From Myxococcales bacterium (lineage in GTDB: Bacteria > Myxococcota_A > Polyangia > GCA-2747355): DNA of 64,000 nt. The number at the start of each line of letters is the position of its first letter. The first letter of the stretch is position 1. The notes beneath the pieces are model-generated. The model ran no database searches. It was not told the DNA's origin and saw nothing but the letters and a program-made list of their open reading frames with translations. The stretch lies in the NCBI GenBank assembly GCA_020431405.1, contig JAGQIK010000115.1, positions 1 through 64,000 of the forward strand, read 5' to 3'. Below are positions 43,958 through 54,895 of the stretch, piece by piece. The position numbers were made by a program, and so were the translations under genes.

Positions 43958-44547
43958 GGTTGCCACGTCACACCGACCGTGGCGGCCCAGCCGATGTTCA
44001 CGCCGCCGGTGTCGATGTGAAGCGTCGGCCCGCCGGAGAGCCCCACGCCCCAGCCGGCGAACACGCGCAGCAGCACGAGCGCTTGTAGGTCGGCCGCCGG
44101 CAGCAAGCGCCAAGCAGTGCGGCTGAGCGCCTCGCCGGGCAGCTGCGCCTTCTCGCCTTGGCTCAGCTCCCCGTGCTCGTGAACGAGCGTCGCGCCGAGA
44201 CCGAGCGCGAGGCCGAGGCTGCCGCGGCCAAGGCGCGCGATCAGCGCGCCCACGGCGCGCAGCCGCAGGTCGTCGTTTCGCACGGTGTCGCGGGAGTTGA
44301 ACTCGGTGTTGGCCGACCACGACGCCTGCACGCCCCAGACGAGCGCGCGGCGACCGCGCAGAAAGCCGAGCGCGATGCCGGTGCTGGTGCCGGGCTGCGC
44401 GACGTTGGCGGGGCGCGCGAGCAGCAGGCCGCCAGACAGCAGCCACGGCGAGGTCTGCGGGGCGCGCTCGAGCGTAGGGCTGGCGTGCGCCTCGAATCCC
44501 CAGAGGCCGGTCGCCAGCGCGGCGAGAGCTAGTGCTCGGACCAGCAA
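43954..44547 (-). CDS. Outer-membrane-type protein (start in inverted-repeat element)
   Basis: A 197-residue exported protein. The signal peptide LVRALALAALATGLWGFEAHA is clear. The mature part has strand-like segments with Gly and aromatic residues (WLLSGGLLLARP, ALVWGVQASWSANTEF, LGLALGLGATLVHEH, VGLSGGPTLHIDTGG, IGWAATVGVTWQP), again a small barrel. The only start near the signal is TTG 44547, and it lies inside the left arm of a 28-bp inverted repeat, so the element may have replaced the original start and promoter. It is the first gene of the operon. Function unknown. Confidence 0.6.
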   Translation of the reverse strand: MLVRALALAALATGLWGFEAHASPTLERAPQTSPWLLSGGLLLARPANVAQPGTSTGIALGFLRGRRALVWGVQASWSANTEFNSRDTVRNDDLRLRAVGALIARLGRGSLGLALGLGATLVHEHGELSQGEKAQLPGEALSRTAWRLLPAADLQALVLLRVFAGWGVGLSGGPTLHIDTGGVNIGWAATVGVTWQP

Positions 44548-44692
44548 ATTCCGAACGCCCTCGCTCGCCCTCGCGCCCGCTCGCGTCGTTGCTCGTCGGC
44601 GCCGTACAACCAGTATGGCTTCTCCTCGCGCCTAGCGAGCGAACGCGATCGCTTCGCGATCATCGTTCGCAATTTCCCGGTCCGAGCACTAG
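44529..44692. repeat. MITE-like element with 28-bp inverted ends
   Basis: Left arm 44529-44556 and right arm 44665-44692 are inverted copies matching at 25 of 28 positions; the shared outer sequence is CTAGTGCTCGGACC. The 108-base interior contains a second hairpin (GCGAAC..GATCGC-TTC-GCGATC..GTTCGC, 44639-44670). There is no open reading frame for a transposase. Its left arm covers the start of the barrel-protein gene and its right end lies 57 bases past the OmpA-like gene's stop. Confidence 0.75.
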
Positions 44693-44749
44693 TAGAGACG
44701 CTCGCCGAAACATCGCCGTTAGTGTAGCCGCCGGCGGCGAGCGACGCCG

Positions 44750-45685
44750 CTAGTGCGCCTTCTTGAGGACGATCTCGACGCGGCGGTTGTTGGCGCGGCC
44801 CTCGGCGGTGCGGTTGGTCGCCACCGGCTCGCTCGCGCCTTTGCCGACGGCGGTGATGCGGTTAGCGTCAAGCCCCTGCTCGATGAGGAAGTCGCGCACG
44901 GCTTCGGCGCGCAGGCGCGACAGCTCGCGGTTGCGTGACTTCGAGCCGCGCGAGTCGGTGTGGCCCTTGATCAACATCTTACGGCTCTTCTGCTGCGCCT
45001 TGAGCGCGATGACCACTTGCTTGAGCTTCTGGCGCGCGACGGGCAGCAGCGCCGACTTGCCGCTGGTAAACAGCACCGAGCCGGAGAGCGTGATGATCGT
45101 CTCTTCCTGCGCTTCTTTGATCTTGGCGATCTCCTGCAGCTTGCCGAGCGCCGCGGCGGCCTTCTGCTCGGCAGCCTGGCGCGCCTTGCGCTCGGCCTCG
45201 AGCGACTTCTGCAGGTTGGCCTTCTTCTTCTCGAGCTCCTCGCGCAGCTTGGCGAGCTTCTTGTTGTTGCCCTTGGCGGCCTTGAGGCGCGACTCGAGAT
45301 CCTCGAGCTCCTTGCGGCGCCGCCGAAGCTCCGCCTTCTGCTGGCGGCGCGCGGCGTCTTGGCTGTCCATGTACGACGACAGCGCGTTCTCTTGCATCTT
45401 GCGGGCGGCGCGCAGCGAGGCGTGCGCCTCGGCCAGCTCGGCGAGGCGCATCGCCAGGTAGGCGCTGTGCTTCTCCTTCTTCGAGCCGGGCTCGTCCTTG
45501 AAGGCTTGCTCGGCCTCTTCGAGCTTCTTTTCGGCGGTCAGCACGCGCGCTGGCGCGAGCTTGTTGGCCTTGCCGGACTTGGCGCGCTGGATCGCCGCGC
45601 GCGCGTCGACGAGCGCCTGCGTCGGTTTGGGGGTAGCGCAGGCGGGCAGCAGGGCGAGAAGGGCAAAGGTGAGGGCGCGTCGCAT
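44750..45685 (-). CDS. OmpA-family lipoprotein with coiled coil
   Basis: A 311-residue lipoprotein (ALLPAC lipobox). The first half after the signal is a DUF4398-like helical domain (LVDARAAIQRAKSGKANKLAPARVLTAEKKLEEAEQAF) followed by a very long Lys/Glu/Arg-rich coiled coil (about 95-185). The C-terminal 110 residues are OmpA-like and bind peptidoglycan: SGSVLFTSGKSALLPVARQKL, LIKGHTDSRGSKSRNRELSRLRAEAV and TNRTAEGRANNRRVEIVL. It probably ties the outer membrane to the cell wall. It follows a smaller DUF4398-like lipoprotein gene by two bases, so they are one operon. Confidence 0.85.
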   Translation of the reverse strand: MRRALTFALLALLPACATPKPTQALVDARAAIQRAKSGKANKLAPARVLTAEKKLEEAEQAFKDEPGSKKEKHSAYLAMRLAELAEAHASLRAARKMQENALSSYMDSQDAARRQQKAELRRRRKELEDLESRLKAAKGNNKKLAKLREELEKKKANLQKSLEAERKARQAAEQKAAAALGKLQEIAKIKEAQEETIITLSGSVLFTSGKSALLPVARQKLKQVVIALKAQQKSRKMLIKGHTDSRGSKSRNRELSRLRAEAVRDFLIEQGLDANRITAVGKGASEPVATNRTAEGRANNRRVEIVLKKAH

Positions 45686-45687
45686 GG

Positions 45688-46041
45688 CTACATCCCTTTC
45701 TTGAGGCGCTCGACGCGCTTCATCGCACGCTTGGCCTTGGCGCGCTCTTGCGCCGCTTGCGAGAGCACCATCGCGACCTCGGCGTCGACGGCGGCGCGCT
45801 CTGCCAGACGCTGCGCGTCCTCTTTGTCGCCTTCGGCGATCTTCTTCTTGGCCTCGGCGATCTGGTCAGTGGCGCGCTTGAGATAGAGCTCGGCCTTGGG
45901 ATTGTCTTTTGCGCCCGCGGTCTCGGCGGCGCGCACGTTCGCCATCGCGGTGGTCAGCGTGTCGCGTGGGTTGACCGCTGCGCCACAGCTCGCGGTGAGC
46001 AGGGCTAGCGCTGCTGTCAGAAAAAGGAATCGCTTCATCAT
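45688..46041 (-). CDS. DUF4398-like lipoprotein
   Basis: A 117-residue lipoprotein. Two ATGs follow GGAGGTT; the first (46041) is chosen. The signal MMKRFLFLTAALALLTASC has lipobox TASC. The mature chain is a helical, Ala/Lys/Glu-rich DUF4398-like hairpin (AMANVRAAETAGAKDNPKAELYLKRATDQIAEA) with a basic end. These proteins are usually encoded next to OmpA-like lipoproteins, as here, and may form a coiled-coil partner to them. The stop is two bases before the next start. Confidence 0.78.
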   Translation of the reverse strand: MMKRFLFLTAALALLTASCGAAVNPRDTLTTAMANVRAAETAGAKDNPKAELYLKRATDQIAEAKKKIAEGDKEDAQRLAERAAVDAEVAMVLSQAAQERAKAKRAMKRVERLKKGM

Positions 46042-46125
46042 CGCAACCTCCGCGGCCATCCTAGCGCAGAGCGCGAGTCTTTAGCAGCCCTCGGAGACGT
46101 CGTGATACCGTGAGCTTGCAGGCCT

Positions 46126-47001
<876 letters not shown>

Positions 47002-47019
47002 CGGCGAAGGGAGGATGCG

Positions 47020-47040
47020 ACGTCGCGCGACGGTCGCGCG
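47020..47040. promoter_or_regulatory. Two tandem GTCGCGCGAC palindromes
   Basis: Perfect 10-bp palindromes at 47020-47029 and 47031-47040, 11 bp apart, in the 160-base gap between the kinase gene and the beta-helix lipoprotein gene. One helical turn between them fits a dimer-dimer operator. No regulator is known; chance is possible in such GC-rich DNA. Confidence 0.3.
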
Positions 47041-47161
47041 ACAGCATGCGACGGCGGCTCTTTTGGGGGGCGTGTTGGTGCGACGATCCGCGCGGATGGC
47101 CGTGGCACGCGGCGTGCTTTAGCCCTCGACGGACTTCGAGACCGCGACCGCTGGAGGCGTG

Positions 47162-48679
47162 ATGCAGGGCAGGGCACAAACGCGCGCGATAACAGCATTG
47201 GCGCTGCTGTTGGCGGCGACCGGTGTCTCGTGTAGCGATGATGTCGATCCGACCTGCTCGGCGCCCCTCGCCGACGGAACCTGTGTCGGAGTGACCCGTG
47301 CTGTTGTTTGCGACGGCTCCTACTGCCTCGGCGACGCCGCCTGCGCCACGACTTACTTCGTGCGTGCTGGCAGCAGCGGCGATGGCAGCCAGGCCTCGCC
47401 GTTCGGCCGCCTCGACGACGCGGCAAAGCGCGCTACGGCGGGCGACTGCATCGCGCTGGCCGCGGGCAGCTACGAGGGCGGCGTCATCCCCGCCGGAGTG
47501 AGCCTGCTTGGCGCTGGTGCTGACCACGTCACGATCAGCGGCGGCGCGTCCGGGGCGGCCCTCTCCGAAAGCGGTGGCAGTGGTGCTCTGCTGCGCGGCT
47601 TCACCGTGCAGTCGGCGGTGGCGGGTATCGCGCTGGACAACACGCAGGACACGCGCGTCGAGCAGGTCACCATCGCCGCGGCCAAGGGCGTTGGCATCGA
47701 CGCGCGCGGCGCGAGCAGGCTCGTGCTGCGCAATGTCAGCATCGCCAACGTCGAGCTCGGTGCGGGGGCCTCGGCGACGCACGGCATCGCGCTGCTCGTC
47801 GGCGCGGGGAGCACGGCAACCATCGAGGCCTGCGACATCGACGGTGCGAAGACGCAGGGGCTCTTGGTTCATGGATCGAGCGCGACGATCTCGCGCGTTC
47901 GCGTGCGGCACAGCGGCGTCTACGGCGTCGTCATCGACTGCCACGAAGGTTGTCCCGCTGGCGGGTCGCGCGTCGAAAGGAGCCACATCGTCGACAACGA
48001 CGCCATCGGTCTGCTCGCAATCGATGGCGAGGTCGTGCTCGCAGACAACGAGATCGCCGGCACACGCTACGGCAGCGGCTTCGCGCGCAACGTCCAGCTG
48101 CAGGGCGTCAAGCTCGACGTGCGTGGCAACACGGTGCGTGACAGCCTCGGGCAGGGCATCGTCGTGCACCAGTGCAGCGGCACGATCGACAAGAACAAGG
48201 TGACCGCCAATCAGGATCGCGGCATGGTCGTGCAGCGCGTCACCGCCGAGCTGCTGCTCAGCGACAACCGCATCGAGCGCAACGAGCGCTCGGGCCTCAC
48301 GCTCATCGAGAGCGCCGCCGTGAAGATCAAAGGCGGCATTATCGCGGAGACCAAGAAGCGGCTGGTGCTGGTCGGCAGCAAGGGCGTGCAGGTTGGTGAC
48401 GGCGTGCAGCTTCTTCGCAGCAGCGACACGCTGATCGACGGGGTGACCTTGCGCGACAACGAGCGCGTGGCGGTGCTGGCCGATGACTCGACATTCAACG
48501 CGCTCCACAACACCTTCGAGGGCGGCGAGGCGCAGCTGGTCGTACAGAGCGGAGCGACTGGCACCTACTCCGGCAACAAGGACGACAGCGGCAAGCCCGT
48601 CGCGTCCAACACACCGGTGATGCCCTTCGAGAACGATCCCAGCGAGCTGATCAGCACGCTGCCGCTGCCGATTCCCTGA
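47162..48679 (+). CDS. Parallel beta-helix lipoprotein
   Basis: A 505-residue lipoprotein. ATG 47162 is preferred to GTG 47159 because GGAGG is four bases before it. The lipobox is GVSC. A Cys-containing N-terminal part (CSAPLADGTCVGV, VCDGSYCLGDAACATTYFV) leads to SSGDGSQASPFGRLDDA, the DUF1565-like start of a beta-helix, then about fifteen coils with repeated Ile/Val-Asp-Asn-Gly ladders (VQSAVAGIALDNTQDTRVEQV, IVDNDAIGLLAIDGEVVLADNEI). It is probably displayed on the surface and binds or cuts polysaccharide. Its 3' end overlaps the opposite kinase gene by 29 bases. Confidence 0.78.
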   Translation: MQGRAQTRAITALALLLAATGVSCSDDVDPTCSAPLADGTCVGVTRAVVCDGSYCLGDAACATTYFVRAGSSGDGSQASPFGRLDDAAKRATAGDCIALAAGSYEGGVIPAGVSLLGAGADHVTISGGASGAALSESGGSGALLRGFTVQSAVAGIALDNTQDTRVEQVTIAAAKGVGIDARGASRLVLRNVSIANVELGAGASATHGIALLVGAGSTATIEACDIDGAKTQGLLVHGSSATISRVRVRHSGVYGVVIDCHEGCPAGGSRVERSHIVDNDAIGLLAIDGEVVLADNEIAGTRYGSGFARNVQLQGVKLDVRGNTVRDSLGQGIVVHQCSGTIDKNKVTANQDRGMVVQRVTAELLLSDNRIERNERSGLTLIESAAVKIKGGIIAETKKRLVLVGSKGVQVGDGVQLLRSSDTLIDGVTLRDNERVAVLADDSTFNALHNTFEGGEAQLVVQSGATGTYSGNKDDSGKPVASNTPVMPFENDPSELISTLPLPIP

Positions 48680-51600
48680 GCAGCGCCATCACGCGCGCGT
48701 TGTGCGGCACGCGCTCGACGAAGCTTCGCCGCAGCTGCGTGTCGCTGATCTTCTTGGCGCGGCGCTGCACGCAAGCGCCGGCGCGCGACAGCAGGGCGGC
48801 GGCCGCTTCGGCGTCGCCGGCGAGCGCGAGCGCCTGGCGAGCCACGAGCAGGATCTCGATCTCGTAGCGCTCCTGTCCGCCGATCTGGTCGAGCAGCTCC
48901 ACCGCGGCGCTGGCGTGGTCGAGCGCGCGTGTGATGTCGTGCTCGGCGAGCCGAACTTCGGCCTGCGCCAGTCGCGCTTCGGCGAGCGACGGCGGCGCGT
49001 GCGAGCCGGCGAGCTCGGCCGCGCGATCGGCGGCGGCGCCGGCACGCGCGAGGTCGCGCGCCTCGCCGGGCAGCGCCAGCGCGCGTGCTTCACCCGAGAG
49101 CGTGCCGACCAGCGTTCGATGGCTGTCGATGCGCTCGGCGAGCGCTGTGCCGTGCCGGTAGCGCGTGATCGCCTCGCTTTGTTGTCCGCACAACATCATC
49201 AGCCGCGCGCGTCCGGCTTCGACTGTCGCTTGGTGATAGGTCGTCTTGAGCCGTTCGGCGAGCTTCGCGGCATGCTCGAGCGCCGCCTGCGCCTCGTCAT
49301 AGAGACCGACGAGCTCCTGCAGCGACGCGAGCAGCACCAGGCAGTCGACCTCGCGATAGAGGTGCCCGATAGCGCGCGCGTGTTCGGCAGCTTCGGCGGA
49401 GAGACTCACCGAGGCGGATAGATCGCCGCTCACCGTGTGCGCGTACGACTCGGCGAGCTTGGCCGAGCAGAGCTGGTCTTCGCGCTTCGAGGCGTTGGCC
49501 TGAGCCACCATCTCGCGCGCCACGCGCGCCGCGTCGTCATAGCGGCCTTGCGCCCAGATCACCGAAAAGAGCGTGTGTCGCGCCAAAAACGACGTGTCAC
49601 TGCCGGCGAGGGCCGCTAGCGCGCCTTCGAGCGTCTCTTCGGCACCAGCGTAGTCACCGCGCCCGAAGCGGATGCGCCCGCGAAGAAAGAGCAGCTCGCC
49701 TTCGCCTGCGCGGTCGTGTGGCTGGGCGTGATCGAGCGCCATGCTTGCCTGGCCGTAGTCGCCGAGCAGGATGCACGCGCGCGCCAGGCCCATGGTGCGG
49801 CGCGTTTGCTCGACGCTCGACAGCCGCTCGCTGGCCAGCGAGAGCGAAGCCAAGAAGTGCTCGACGGCCTGGTCGAGGTCGCCGCCGCGCAGCGCGCGCT
49901 CGCCTGCGGCCTCGCGGTAATGCGCCGCGCGCGCGCCGTCGCCGCCGCGTTCGAAGTGATGGGCGAGCACCACAGGGTCGCTCTCGCCGGCAGCCTCGAG
50001 CCAGCTCCCAGCGGCGGCGTGCAGCAGCAGCCGCTGCGGAGCAGGGTTCATGCCGGCGGCAACTTGGTGCACGAAGGCGTGGCGATAGGTCCACTCGCCG
50101 CTGCCCGCGAAGCGCGAGCGCGGCCGTCTCACGACCAGCTGGCGCGCCTCGAGCGCGCGCAGCTGCTCGTCGGCTTGCTCGAAGCCGAGCGCGTGGCAGG
50201 CAGCCGTCCAGAAGACCTCGCCGAAGACTGCCACCGAGCGCAGCAGCTCCTTGTCACGCCGGTCGAGCTGGTCGAGGCGCGCCTGGACCGCCGCCTCGAC
50301 GCTGGTCGGGAGCTCGAGCTCGGTAGGGGTGATGTCGAGCCGCCACGACTCGCCGTGACGCACCAGCGCGGCGCGGCTGGCGAGCCAAGCGAGCAGCTCC
50401 TCGGCGAAGTAGGGCGAGCCATCGCTCCAGTCGGCGACCAGCGCGTCGAGCTCGGGGGAGGGATCGACACGCGCTGCGCGCAGCAGGCGGCGCAGCGCGC
50501 GGCGCGAGAGCGGCGCTAGGCCGATGGTGGTTGGCTCGGCCGCCCGCAGCGTCTCGCGCGCCTCGTCGCCGAGGCTCGGTCGCGCGGCGAGCAGCACGAG
50601 CAGCGGCGTGCGCGGAAGCCGCGCTGGAAGGGCGGCGAGCAGGTGAACGCTCTCCATGTCGGCCCACTGCAGGTCGTCAACAAGCAGCAGCAGCGGGCTC
50701 TGCTCGCCCGCCGCCTCGAGCAGCTCGGCGAGCGCGCTGAGCGTGCGCTCGCGCATCACTTCGCGCGCCTGGCGTGCCACCTGCAACGCGGCATCGTGCT
50801 CGGCCCGCGCGTCTGTGACGCCGAGAAGCTCGTGCAGAAATAGCAGGGAGATGTCAGAAATCGTGCGCGTACAGCACGATGCCAGAAACGCGTCGAGGGC
50901 GGCGCGCTTATGCTCGGCGGTGGTGGCGGCGTCGCTGCCGCAGGCGCGTCCGAGCAGCCGCCGCAGCGTGGCGTAGGGAGCGTGCGCCTGCAGCGCCTCG
51001 GCGCCGCCCTCGAGCAGCACGCGCAGCCGCTCTGACGTGGCACTGGCGAGCTCCTGGCAGAGGCGGCTCTTTCCAATGCCGGCGGCGCCTTCGACGAGCA
51101 CGAGCTCGGGCTCGCCATACTCCATCGCGCGGTCGACGGCCGCGTTGAGGGACGCGAGCTCCGTCTCGCGGCCGACGAGCGGTGTCTCGACGCCGAGCAG
51201 CTCGCGACGGTTGCGGGTGTGCAGCGCCTGCACGACGTCGCGGCCCGAGAGACGCGCGATCTCGAGCTGCGAGCCGAGCAGCTCGCGCGTGGCGCGGTCG
51301 CAGCAGAGCTGGCCGGCGGGGAGCGAGCGCATGTCTCCGATGCTGCGCTCGAGCGCCTGCGCGTCGAAGCGGGTGTCGTCGCCGATGCTGATGTGTAGGC
51401 CAGCGACGAGCAGTTGCGCCCTCTGCGAGGCGTGCTCGCGCAGGCGCAGCCCGGCGCCTACGGCGCGCCGCGCTTCGTCTCCGGCAGAGCTTTCCGCGCC
51501 AAAGAGCCCCACGGTCTGCGAGCCGAGCAGCTCGACGCAGGTGCCGCCGGCTTCGATGATTTGCTGGCGTGCCAGCTCGGCGAGCGCGCTATCGCGGGCG

Positions 51601-52556
51601 TCGGTGGCGCGCGCGCAGAGCAGCCACACGAGGCGCGTCTCCACCGAGCTCGAGCTCTGGGCGGGGTCGGCTTCGGTGTTCGCCGCGTCGCTCTCGTCGT
51701 GGTGGGTGGCTGTTGACGTGCGCGCGCCGAGCTCGAGGGCGTCGAGCATCTCGTTGGCGCTGGCGAAGCGGGCCTCGCGTTCGCGTGCCATCGCGCGCAT
51801 CACGAGCTGGTCGAGCCACGCTGGCAGGTCGCGTCGCAGCGCCCTTAGTCGCGGCGGCCGCTCGGTGACGATGCGCAGCAGCAGCGCGGCGGGGCCTTCC
51901 CCCGAGAACGGCAGCTGTCCCGAGCACAGCTCGTAGAGCACGACGCCGAGGGCGTAAATGTCCGCGCGCCCATCGATGTCGCGCTGCCCGTGGGCCTGCT
52001 CGGGCGCCAGATAGTGCAGCGTGCCGACGATAGCGCCGGTGGTGGTGAGGTGGGCGCTCTCGTCGTCGAGGCGTCGCGCGAGGCCAAAGTCGAGCACCTT
52101 GACGCGCACGCCCGCGTCGCGCAGCAGAAACAGATTGGCCGGCTTGATGTCCCGGTGCACGAGCCCTGCCTCGTGGCAGGCGGCCAGGCCGCGCAGCGTC
52201 TGGCGCGCCACCTCGACGATCTCGTCGACGCTAAGCGGGGCGCGGCGGCGCCGCCGCGCCAGGTCCTCGCCGTCGAGCCATTCGAGCACCAGGTAGGGCT
52301 GCTCGTCGTGGTCGATCCCCGCATCGAGGCAGCGCACGATGTTGTCGTGGGCTAGCGCCTCGAAGGCGCGCACCTCGCGCAGCAGGCGCTGGCGCAGCGT
52401 CAGCGGCAGCGAGCGGGCGCCCTCGTAGCGTATGCGCTTGACAGCCACCACCGTGCCGTCGCGCGTGTCGCGAGCACGCCAGATCTCGCCCATTCCGCCG
52501 CGCGCGACTTGCGCTTCGAGGCGGTAGGGGCCCAGCTGCTGAGGCTCGCTCGTCAT
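48651..52556 (-). CDS. PknK-like kinase with ATPase and TPR regions
   Basis: A 1301-residue signalling protein. The kinase domain (1-280) has ARGGMGEIW, Lys40, HRDIKPAN (about 134) and DFG at 156-158. Residues about 300-460 resemble a nucleotide-cyclase-like fold (LVWLLCARATDAR, VGLFG, GLHISIGDD) but no clear catalytic metal Asp pair is seen. Residues about 470-850 are an AAA/STAND-type NTPase with Walker A EGAAGIGKS near 489-497 and LLLLVDDLQWADMES (Walker B). The last 450 residues are TPR-like helical repeats (ALDHAQPHDRAGEGELLFLRGRI and so on). This layout occurs in myxobacterial PknK-type proteins that couple ATP-driven oligomerisation to phosphorylation. Cytoplasmic. Confidence 0.85.
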   Translation of the reverse strand: MTSEPQQLGPYRLEAQVARGGMGEIWRARDTRDGTVVAVKRIRYEGARSLPLTLRQRLLREVRAFEALAHDNIVRCLDAGIDHDEQPYLVLEWLDGEDLARRRRRAPLSVDEIVEVARQTLRGLAACHEAGLVHRDIKPANLFLLRDAGVRVKVLDFGLARRLDDESAHLTTTGAIVGTLHYLAPEQAHGQRDIDGRADIYALGVVLYELCSGQLPFSGEGPAALLLRIVTERPPRLRALRRDLPAWLDQLVMRAMAREREARFASANEMLDALELGARTSTATHHDESDAANTEADPAQSSSSVETRLVWLLCARATDARDSALAELARQQIIEAGGTCVELLGSQTVGLFGAESSAGDEARRAVGAGLRLREHASQRAQLLVAGLHISIGDDTRFDAQALERSIGDMRSLPAGQLCCDRATRELLGSQLEIARLSGRDVVQALHTRNRRELLGVETPLVGRETELASLNAAVDRAMEYGEPELVLVEGAAGIGKSRLCQELASATSERLRVLLEGGAEALQAHAPYATLRRLLGRACGSDAATTAEHKRAALDAFLASCCTRTISDISLLFLHELLGVTDARAEHDAALQVARQAREVMRERTLSALAELLEAAGEQSPLLLLVDDLQWADMESVHLLAALPARLPRTPLLVLLAARPSLGDEARETLRAAEPTTIGLAPLSRRALRRLLRAARVDPSPELDALVADWSDGSPYFAEELLAWLASRAALVRHGESWRLDITPTELELPTSVEAAVQARLDQLDRRDKELLRSVAVFGEVFWTAACHALGFEQADEQLRALEARQLVVRRPRSRFAGSGEWTYRHAFVHQVAAGMNPAPQRLLLHAAAGSWLEAAGESDPVVLAHHFERGGDGARAAHYREAAGERALRGGDLDQAVEHFLASLSLASERLSSVEQTRRTMGLARACILLGDYGQASMALDHAQPHDRAGEGELLFLRGRIRFGRGDYAGAEETLEGALAALAGSDTSFLARHTLFSVIWAQGRYDDAARVAREMVAQANASKREDQLCSAKLAESYAHTVSGDLSASVSLSAEAAEHARAIGHLYREVDCLVLLASLQELVGLYDEAQAALEHAAKLAERLKTTYHQATVEAGRARLMMLCGQQSEAITRYRHGTALAERIDSHRTLVGTLSGEARALALPGEARDLARAGAAADRAAELAGSHAPPSLAEARLAQAEVRLAEHDITRALDHASAAVELLDQIGGQERYEIEILLVARQALALAGDAEAAAALLSRAGACVQRRAKKISDTQLRRSFVERVPHNARVMALLRESAAAAC

Positions 52557-52625
52557 CGCGGGGGCGATTCTACTGTGCTAGTCGGGTCAGCACGACCCGC
52601 TCCGTAATGGGCGGAATCGGCTAGC

Positions 52626-54017
<1,392 letters not shown>

Positions 54018-54038
54018 GCTACTGGCGAGACTGAGCTG

Positions 54039-54602
54039 CTACTGGGGCAGCGGTCCGACGGCGTTGTGTGCGGCGTTCTTGAGCGCCCCCACAGTGCCCA
54101 CGCCCATGACCGTCATTCCGGCGGCCGACTGCAGCGCCGACGACGGATTGGCCTGCACGATCTCGTAGCCCTTGCCGGCGAGCCCGGCGCCGAGCGTCGA
54201 CCACGCCGTACGTCGCAAGCCGAACTTCATGCGCTCGGGCGTGCTGGCGGTCGCGCCGTTGACGATCAGGTTCGAGCCGAGGGCGATCTGCGACATGGTC
54301 AAGGTCGGGTCGCCGCCTTGTGCTGCTTGCATCACGCCGTGCAGCACGAGGGTGCTGCCGCCCACCATCTGCGCCGTGCGGCCGAGCTTGGTGGCGCCGA
54401 ATCGCGCGACCGGATCGACAACCCGCCCGACGAAGCGCTGCGCACGGGCGATGTGTTTGCTCAACGCGGCGCGCACGCCAGGGCGCGGCCGCATCTTTCG
54501 TTTGAGCGCCTGCTGCGGCGCGGCCTCGGCGGAGGCGCACAGCGATAGCGCGAGAGCGCCGACGGTTATGGTGCTGCTGACGATCGTGAACATGCGTTTC
54601 AT
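54039..54602 (-). CDS. Exported protein of unknown function
   Basis: A 187-residue protein. ATG 54602 follows GGGAGGTCC eight bases earlier. The signal peptide (about 1-28, TVGALALSLCASAEAA) is clear. The mature chain is basic then Ala/Gly/Thr-rich and helical (AQRFVGRVVDPVARFGATK, GGSTLVLHGVMQAAQGG, GLRRTAWSTLGAGLAGKGYEIVQ, GMTVMGVGTVGALKNAAHNA), with hydrophobic helices that could insert in a membrane. I do not recognise the family. It is convergent with the sigma-54 activator gene. Confidence 0.6.
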   Translation of the reverse strand: MKRMFTIVSSTITVGALALSLCASAEAAPQQALKRKMRPRPGVRAALSKHIARAQRFVGRVVDPVARFGATKLGRTAQMVGGSTLVLHGVMQAAQGGDPTLTMSQIALGSNLIVNGATASTPERMKFGLRRTAWSTLGAGLAGKGYEIVQANPSSALQSAAGMTVMGVGTVGALKNAAHNAVGPLPQ

Positions 54603-54895
54603 CGGTGGACCTCCCAGTCTTGCACGCCGCCGGAGCAGCGCCCGTGCCAGGTACGTCGCGCGTGCAAAGACGTGAGGTTCGCGTGCGCTGCAAACGGCCG
54701 TCGGCTTCGAGTCGGCACAAGGCGCGCAGCGTTTTCGATGCGGATCGTCGTGGGCGGCGAAGGGCGCTCGCTGCAGGCGCCACTGCCCACGCCCGGTTGC
54801 ACACCGGCCGCCCGCTCGCGGCGCGGCGGCGGCGCAAGCACGCGATCCCAAAGGACGGGCGGTGATGGCACTGGCCCTGCATCGTCGCGACGCCG
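54603..54895. other. Intergenic region, nothing recognised
   Basis: 293 bases between divergent genes. Several short frames cross it, but none has a ribosome site or a recognisable product, and I see no clear repeat or hairpin. It should hold both promoters. Confidence 0.6.

Noticed and set aside
44529-44692. Inverted-repeat element considered as an insertion sequence
   Set aside because: Only about 108 bases between the arms and no transposase frame; kept as a MITE-like repeat.
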